From the NCBI GenBank assembly GCA_013423325.1, contig BLJB01000071.1:162440-226439 (forward strand): a stretch of DNA of 64,000 nt, read 5' to 3'. The notes under the pieces were generated by a model that worked only from the letters and a program-made list of their open reading frames with translations, was not told where the DNA came from and ran no database searches. Origin of the DNA: Usnea hakonensis. Taxonomy: Eukaryota > Ascomycota > Lecanoromycetes > Lecanorales > Parmeliaceae. Below are positions 58,454 through 64,000 of this stretch, piece after piece (the stretch's first letter is position 1; every line of letters begins with the position of its first letter). The position numbers and the translations under genes are program-made.

Positions 58454-59266
58454 TTAAGGAGGAGGAGCACCACGGCCCCTGCCAAAACCGCCACGAAATG
58501 AGGGCGCGAACTCGCCAGGAGCACCACCTTCCTTTGCGTCTCCCATCTCACGTCTTCGGTATCCACCTTCACGGTCCCCTCGATCGCCGCGATCGCCACG
58601 AGGTCCGCCACGTCCACCAGGACGACGTTCACGGTCGTCACCACCCATCATACCCTTGGGAGGAGCGTGAGAACGCTGCTGCTTAATGTGCGTCGCAGGC
58701 ACGATCTCGGCTGGTAGATGAAGCCATTCTCGAAGATAGTCGAGACCCTCGGGTGTGAGGGTGTAATAGTACCATTGCCACGAAAACCTTCCATCTCTTT
58801 CAGTAAAATCCTCCAAAGAAGACGTAGAGTGCAAGTATTACTTACTGAGTCTTCAGGTAGCCGCGAGAGGTTAGAGACTGGCATGCTTTGACAACCTGGG
58901 GTTTGTCAGAGCTGAGCAGATTTATCAGATGTGGCTGATCCTACATAGAGATTCTTGGTGTCAATCTCGTTATGCTTTGGGAGGTTGAAGCTAGTCAACG
59001 TTAGAAGCTTCGATTTATTTCCGTATAAACAGCTAATATCAAATTTGTCGCTTACTCTTTTTTCGCTACAAGCACTCCCTCTAAATAATGGGTGAGCATA
59101 AGTCAAAGAATCTATCAACACGGGCATCTTTGGCCGGACTTAGTAGGGGCAGATACATACCACGGAAGAGATACTCGTGAACCTTCTTTCTGTCGGCTTT
59201 AGGGATGAGCCTGATATCGATTAGCCGTGTTGAAGAAGCGTCCTAGATATTAGAGTGATCTCACAT
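58454..59266 (-). CDS. rps10: 40S ribosomal protein eS10
   Basis: Cytosolic small-subunit ribosomal protein near the mRNA entry side. Six exons: 59266-59265, 59210-59161, 59080-59056, 58990-58945, 58895-58846 and 58787-58454, 168 aa. The start codon itself is split: AT at the end of exon 1 and G at the start of exon 2, giving MLIPKADRKKVHEYLFR. The winged-helix domain follows (REGVLVAKKDFNLPKH, TKNLYVVKACQSLTSRGYL, WQWYYYTLTPEGLDYLREWL). The Arg/Gly-rich tail (RGGPRGDRGDRGD) and GRGRGAPPP are typical. Five introns in a 168-codon gene fit the intron-rich habit of ribosomal protein genes. Confidence 0.95.
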
Positions 59267-59537
59267 GATCGCGAGTTCCTGTCGTATTTCGGGGAATCGC
59301 TTTGATCGATGCCGAGCTGGATGTGATGTTGGTAACAAAAGCGCAGAGGCATGGAAATGCCTGTGGGAGCTAGTGATGTAGCGCGAGAGCGAATTGACGC
59401 GCGGCTTCTGTTCGGCAATGCCTAGGTACTAATTTAGTAAAGTACTGTACTTTAAGTACTTGCACAATTGCGCCGCTTCTCATTTTGTCTCTTTCAAGCA
59501 GCTTGATTTTCTACAACATCTCTCTGGAAGTTTCAAG

Positions 59538-60440
59538 ATGGCCCCCCAGATAATAAACGTCCTCCTGACTTCTTTTGCTGGTCTTGGTCTGCCCTCTACT
59601 TTGTCTCTACCTACCGACAGCTCAACTTCTATTACCGATCTGAGGCAACAGCTTTCAGGTCGACTTCCACATATTCATTCTCGACTCACTCTTACCACTA
59701 CATCAAATAATGAGGTATTATCTTCCGATTCTCCAATATCAACCTTGCTTTCCGGTCCCCATGATACGTTTCTACCTCTCCGACTCTCGGTACCATTATG
59801 CGGTGGCAAGGGCGGTTTCGGCTCCCAGCTTCGTGCGGCTGGTGGGCGTATGTCGTCTAAACGCAAGAACAACCAAGGCGACGGTAACAGCTCCAACCGC
59901 AATCTGGATGGCCGGCGTCTCAGAACCGTCAATGAAGCAAAAGCCCTTGCGGAGTATCTAGCGCTGAAACCGGATATGGAAAAAAAGGAGAAGGAAGCCA
60001 GACGGGCTCGCTGGGAGCAAGTCGTTGCTGTTGCTGAAAAAAGAGGGGAGGAGATTCGAAATGGGTCAAAGGGGAAACTCGACGGCAAATGGGTGGAAGA
60101 TAAAGCTGAGGCTGAAGAGCGGACGCGAGAAGCAGTGATGACGGCCATGAGATCTGGAGATTATCATGATAATCTAAAAGACGGGTCCAGTGGTAATTCT
60201 GGCAGCGCATCTACCCAGACAAATGACATCGAGGAAGAGTATAGTGGAGACTCGAAATCGAAGGCACTTGCTGCATCTCCAGAACTCAAAACAGCACCTG
60301 GGCTTGCAAGGGCTTATTTTGGCTTCGATGAAGACGACGAATACATGAGCGATGACGAAGCGGAAGAAAAGCTGGGCGCCGATACCGCGGTAGATGTTAC
60401 TGCTCCAGGGAACAGGAAGGGCAAAGCAAAAGTCGCGTAG
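59538..60440 (+). CDS. sde2: Sde2, ubiquitin-fold splicing and genome-maintenance factor
   Basis: Nuclear protein needed in fission yeast for telomeric silencing and for excision of selected introns. Single exon, 300 aa. An N-terminal ubiquitin-like fold (residues ~1-88) ends in [17 protein letters not shown]; in relatives, deubiquitinases cut after the GG (89-90) to leave a C-terminal fragment starting Lys-Gly-Gly that enters the spliceosome. The Sde2 core continues [10 protein letters not shown] to [19 protein letters not shown], then a charged coiled region, acidic patches ([16 protein letters not shown]) and a basic tail. The start at 59538 was chosen because [10 protein letters not shown] begins the ubiquitin fold. 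Confidence 0.92.
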   Translation: MAPQIINVLLTSFAGLGLPSTLSLPTDSSTSITDLRQQLSGRLPHIHSRLTLTTTSNNEVLSSDSPISTLLSGPHDTFLPLRLSVPLCGGKGGFGSQLRAAGGRMSSKRKNNQGDGNSSNRNLDGRRLRTVNEAKALAEYLALKPDMEKKEKEARRARWEQVVAVAEKRGEEIRNGSKGKLDGKWVEDKAEAEERTREAVMTAMRSGDYHDNLKDGSSGNSGSASTQTNDIEEEYSGDSKSKALAASPELKTAPGLARAYFGFDEDDEYMSDDEAEEKLGADTAVDVTAPGNRKGKAKVA

Positions 60441-60680
60441 CGATTTCATGCCACATAGTTTTGTTCATCTGCGTTCAAGCGATGGCGTTGTTGGTAGATT
60501 TTTCTGTCGTAAAAGCTTCTCAGTATGTGTAATAGATTTTATAGTACTTGATGTGGTGCTGCAGCCTTCAGCTTGGGCTGAAATACATTAATCTCCGACA
60601 AGTTACTTCTCTCTGAAACAAACCTGCTCTAGGATGAACTACACTTCATTTCCAAGTCTCCAAGTTCAAATGCACTCTAC

Positions 60681-62703
60681 TTGATGGCATACGGCATACG
60701 ACATACTCATCTACTGAGACTGCCTTGTAGTTTGACACCGCTGTTTCTGTGCGCTTCATTTGCATCATGGACCAGCATCGGCCGTGGTCTCCAAAGAAGG
60801 CGTTCAAACCATTACGGGCGCCAGTTCCACCTTAATGCTATCGCAACACCCTCCCATGGCCGCCTAAATCCTTCGCAATTGTCAAAACTTCCAATTCTAT
60901 GTCCAGGGTGCGGTGCCTTTACACAGACTGTCGACCCGGAGCAGCCTGGCTTCTATGGCACCAACCGAAAGTCCGTGAGGGCTTTCATGGGTCCTAATGG
61001 GCAATGCCCAGGGCAAGTCGAGAACTGTGACGGGGAGTCAAAAGTGTTTGAGCATATATTAGGCATTACAGACGTTTCTTTACTGTCACAAATGGGCTTA
61101 GATGGGCATGATGGAAACAATACCAGTGGTTAGATATCCTGAACATAGTCACAAGCATCAATCTAATCGAAACACAGGCCGCAAAACGTCAAAAGACGTA
61201 TCTACCCCAATCTGCAATCGCTGCCATGACCTGATACATCATCGTACTGGCCATCCCGTAATTCATCCAACAATTCAATCCATCCAAAACATCATTGCTG
61301 AATCGCCGCATAAATACAATCATATCTACCACATCCTGGACGCAGCTGACTTTCCACTTTCCCTTATACCTTCTCTTCAAAGAAGTCTTTCACTTGCGCC
61401 GCAGAGATCATTGAATCGGAGAGCTAAGACTAGTCGTTATCAGTATGGGCGAAAAGCGGAGATGAGCTTCATCATTACTCGTTCGGATTTGTTGGCCCCC
61501 AAGAAGGAGCAGGTCGACCGCTTGATGCCGTATATCATACAAGTTCTTCGAGATTCTTTGGGTGGTTCCGCTGATAACGTTCGACTTGGTAATGTGCGCT
61601 GTGTAAGTTCGAAACGAGGTTGGTGGACAAAACAGATCAAGGAAGATGTCTGGAATCGAGGTGGAGGCGGGTGGATGGTCGGAAAAGTGAACGTCGGCAA
61701 AAGTCATCTGTTCGAGAACGTCTTTCCAAAGGGCCGCAACGAAGATTTTAGGGCGCAGCAGGAATTGCCCACTCATCATTCACCTTGCGTCAACGAAGAT
61801 AATAGACAATCTAGTCACCCAAACCAAGGTTCACCCGAAGGAATAGGGTTGGAGCTCCTAGATGACGGGCTTTTGCCTCCTGTGCTACCAGAAACTCCGT
61901 ACCCTGTTTTGCCTCTAGTCTCGCCACTCCCTGGGACTACCGCGTCTCCAATTAGAGTACCGTTTGGCGGTGGGAGAGGCGAATTGGTTGATCTACCTGG
62001 GCTGGAGCGTGGAGATCTGGAACAATTCGTTACCGATGTTCACAAGATTGATCTTGTAATGCGCGATCGGATCAAGCCAGCGCAATTCGTGATCAAACCT
62101 GGCCAGTCACTCCTCGTTGGGGGCCTGTTGCGTATCACGCCAGCTACGCCTGACTTGGTCTTCCTAGCGTACCCGTTTTTACCAATGAGGTGCCATGTCA
62201 CCTCTACCGAACGGGCAATTGCAATCCATACTCAAAAGGAAGATTCTGGTGTACACTCTATTGCAAAGCCCGGCATTGGAAGCAGAATGCAATCGGCTGG
62301 CAGTTTCTCCTTGAGATGGGACGTCACTAAGCAACGCGCAGGACCATTGACGACGGCTGCCGCTGCCGGACTGAGCCCGAAAACATTACCATTCATAGTT
62401 TTCTCAGCGGACATTCTGATCGAAGGATGTGGCTGGATCGAGCTCGTTGCCCAAGTCCGGAAGAGGGATATAGAAACAGGGATGGAGCCCTGTAATTTTT
62501 TTGATATCAAACCATACCCAAGGCTCGAGGTCTCTAGTCCTGATGGCGAGCATGTAGGAATTCGCCAACCTATGGGAATTTGGTCGCTCTGTGGCGGGAC
62601 ATCAGCTTCGTCGAGCAACACAAGGCCAAGACGCAGTATGAAAGGGTTCAAAAAGAATATGAAGAAAGCTAAGAGGGTAGTGTCCTCTTACGGATACGAA
62701 TGA
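60681..62703 (+). CDS. gep3: Mitochondrial circularly permuted GTPase, Gep3-like
   Basis: Predicted mitochondrial YqeH/Gep3-type GTPase linked to mitoribosome assembly. Two exons, 60681-61128 and 61178-62703, 657 aa. A presequence-like N-terminus is followed by zinc-binding CPGCGA and, across the intron, CNRCHDLIHH. The G motifs are in permuted order: G4 ITRSDLL (~residue 270), then G1 GKVNVGKSHLF (~330), then G3 LVDLPGLERGD (~430). The C-terminal domain includes the conserved FIKPGQSLLVGGLLRI-like stretch (FVIKPGQSLLVGGLLR). A basic KGFKKNMKKAKR ends the protein. G4 has TRSD instead of NKxD, which is often seen in the family. Upstream ATG choice is not certain. Confidence 0.88.
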
Positions 62704-63303
62704 GATACCTTATACTCTGAAAAGCGCGGGTACATGCTGAAACATCAAAAGATGCATCTTGTCGAGAATCGAGAGAAAGCTATAGCTCACTGGCACCCCT
62801 GGATATGATTGATTCCTATACTAGAGAGACATGACTAGTACTAAAAAGGTTGAGGTAGGGCAAGAGATTTCAATGCCACGGGCCCACGCCTTGGTTACCT
62901 AAGGTAAGGTACCTTAGCGGAAGGCTATGGATCTGTTTAACGGTAGAATATAATTAGTACCATATCCAGACGATAATTTATTATATACTATAGCTAAACC
63001 GTATTTTAAGAAGAACGTTTATAATATAATATATATTATAAATAAAATCGTTAAAATAAAAAATATATTTACTTAAGAATCTAATATTCTTTTAGAATAC
63101 CGTATTAATACGGTTATCTCTTTTGATACTACCAAGCCTACTAAGCCAAGTACTCGGAAGTCCTTATTGTGGAGAATTTATCTACGCTACGAAGAATCTG
63201 AGGCCAGAAATAAGCAATGTGGGGTTGGTCTAGGGGTGCTGGTATACCTATATCAGGGTCCAAGTTTCTGTATTTGGCGCTAATAAAATAAATTACTTCA
63301 CAT
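62704..63303. other. Intergenic region with AT-rich decayed patch
   Basis: Downstream of Gep3. A GGTAAGGTACCTTAG block lies near 62902. From about 62940 to 63115 the sequence is very AT-rich and almost free of CpA/TpG, like the copia element, so it is probably a RIP-decayed repeat fragment. A 16-bp perfect palindrome (ACCGTATTAATACGGT) lies at 63099-63114. Confidence 0.5.
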
Positions 63304-63443
63304 AGTCTTTTAAATTATACGTATTCTATTTGACACCGTAATAATACCGTAGTAATACCGTTCCATGAACCCAGTGGGTTTATGGAACGGTGTCATTACG
63401 GTGTCATTACGGTGTTAAATAGAATACGGTATTTTTAAAAGAC
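63304..63443. repeat. Foldback element, near-perfect 140-bp inverted repeat
   Basis: The left arm starts AGTCTTTTAAATT and the right arm ends TTTTTAAAAGACT; they pair over nearly the whole length around the centre CCCAGTGGG. Inside each arm are repeats of ACCGTAATA / TCATTACGGT type. No coding capacity. It resembles a MITE or foldback transposon. Confidence 0.8.
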
Positions 63444-63459
63444 TCTCGTCATTCCTTTT

Positions 63460-63517
63460 ATTACGGAAAGGGGTGGTAGCACCCTAACCGCTTAGCCAGC
63501 GGCCCAAAAAGAGCCCC
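63460..63517 (-). repeat. tRNA-derived SINE-like unit, copy A (head only)
   Basis: 58 bp about 95% identical (three transitions) to copy B at 63671-63728. On the minus strand it reads GGGCCGCTGGCTAAGCGG, an A-box-like pol III promoter with a small CCGC/GCGG stem. No B box follows, so this copy is truncated, close to the foldback element. Confidence 0.6.
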
Positions 63518-63643
63518 CCGGGGTGCGCCCCGTAAGCTACTCTATGGCCTGGTGCAGCTTGGGAAGGCACGAGGGTTTATTAAGCCCCTACCGAACCCGA
63601 GTGCCGAGTAACCTACTAAAAGCTGACTAGCCCGAGTTGACCC

Positions 63644-63728
63644 GGAATCGAACCGGTGTTGCTACCAATTATTGCGGAAAGGGGTAGTAGCACCCTAACC
63701 GCTTAGCTAGCGGCCCAAAAAGAGCCCC
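63644..63728 (-). repeat. tRNA-derived SINE-like unit, copy B, with A and B boxes
   Basis: On the minus strand an A box TAGCTAAGCGG (63709-63699) is followed 55 nt later by a B box GGTTCGATTCC (63654-63644), an exact match to the pol III consensus. The flanks do not pair as an acceptor stem and the spacing is long, so a tRNA-derived SINE head or tRNA relic is favoured over a working tRNA. Confidence 0.55.
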
Positions 63729-64000
63729 AGACCCCGCTAAGGCAGGGGTCCTCCACTAACACACTACTTGTTCGTGACACCTTTTCTACTAACGTAGATT
63801 ATAAAAAACGGTTACTTTACAGTTCTACGTAGATTAGCTTCTACGGTTATAAGTAATTTATTTTACTAGCGCTAAATATAGAACCTTAGACCCTAATATA
63901 CCAATACCCGAGGACCCCTGTAGACCAACACTGTAGATGTCACGGTATGCCTCAGGCATGGTTCCCGATCGGGCCTAGCGCGGCTTGGCGCCTTGGCACC
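63729..64000. other. Right edge of the window, repeat-like
   Basis: 272 bp with no gene recognised. An AT-rich segment (about 63785-63870) looks RIP-affected. The last 100 bp are of normal composition and may belong to another repeat or gene outside the window. Confidence 0.4.

Noticed and set aside
63644..63728. Functional tRNA gene
   Set aside because: A and B boxes are present, but the flanks do not form an acceptor stem and box spacing is long; a SINE-like relic fits better.

Overview
The window reads as nuclear DNA of a filamentous ascomycete (Pezizomycotina). Genes carry many short introns (about 45-60 nt, GT...AG, with CTAAC/CTGAC-like branch sites), and several families are typically fungal (Ssn6 corepressor, Mug190-type C2 protein, Get2, fungal Gα, Gep3). 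A transposon shows the CpA-to-TpA decay of repeat-induced point mutation (RIP). The gene set and style would suit Leotiomycetes, but that rank is only a guess. Nothing bacterial or organellar is seen. Exon boundaries were worked out by hand from splice consensus, frame continuity and family motifs; spans run from start codon to stop codon.

Layout. 1-12 kb: a 5'-truncated amino-acid permease, a gamma-butyrobetaine-hydroxylase-like dioxygenase, a long gene-poor stretch, V-ATPase subunit c, mitoribosomal mS38/Cox24 and a G-protein alpha subunit. 12-25 kb: intergenic DNA, a Yap/AP-1-like bZIP factor, two weak or unknown genes and the Ssn6/Cyc8 TPR corepressor. 25-42 kb: an ADAM metalloprotease, acetyl-CoA synthetase, a Mug190-like SMP/C2 lipid-transfer tether, Get2, a Y-family (pol iota-like) translesion polymerase and a disordered protein with an RVSF PP1-docking motif. 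42-46.5 kb: Sec31.

46.8-52.35 kb is one complete but dead Ty1/copia LTR retrotransposon, with 321-bp LTRs, a CTTTT target-site duplication and strong RIP. It sits in the intergenic region between Sec31 and an RRM gene. 52.5-62.7 kb is a dense housekeeping block: RRM protein, a head-to-head NDUFA4/MLRQ-like and COX12 pair, a mitoribosomal protein, an M20 carbamoylase, eS10, Sde2 and the Gep3 GTPase. The last 1.3 kb is repeat-rich, with an AT-rich decayed patch, a 140-bp foldback element and two copies of a tRNA-derived SINE-like unit.

Functional themes are mitochondrial biogenesis and respiration (mS38, NDUFA4-like, Cox12, L51/S25-domain protein, Gep3), membrane traffic and ER contacts (Sec31, Get2, Mug190, V-ATPase c), nutrient handling (permease, dioxygenase, Acs, carbamoylase) and regulation (Ssn6, bZIP, Gα). 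I found no gene cluster that looks like an undescribed system. The most distinctive signals are the RIP boundary pattern on the copia element, the respiratory bidirectional promoter, the odd first intron of the polymerase gene, and the foldback and SINE-like repeats at the right edge.
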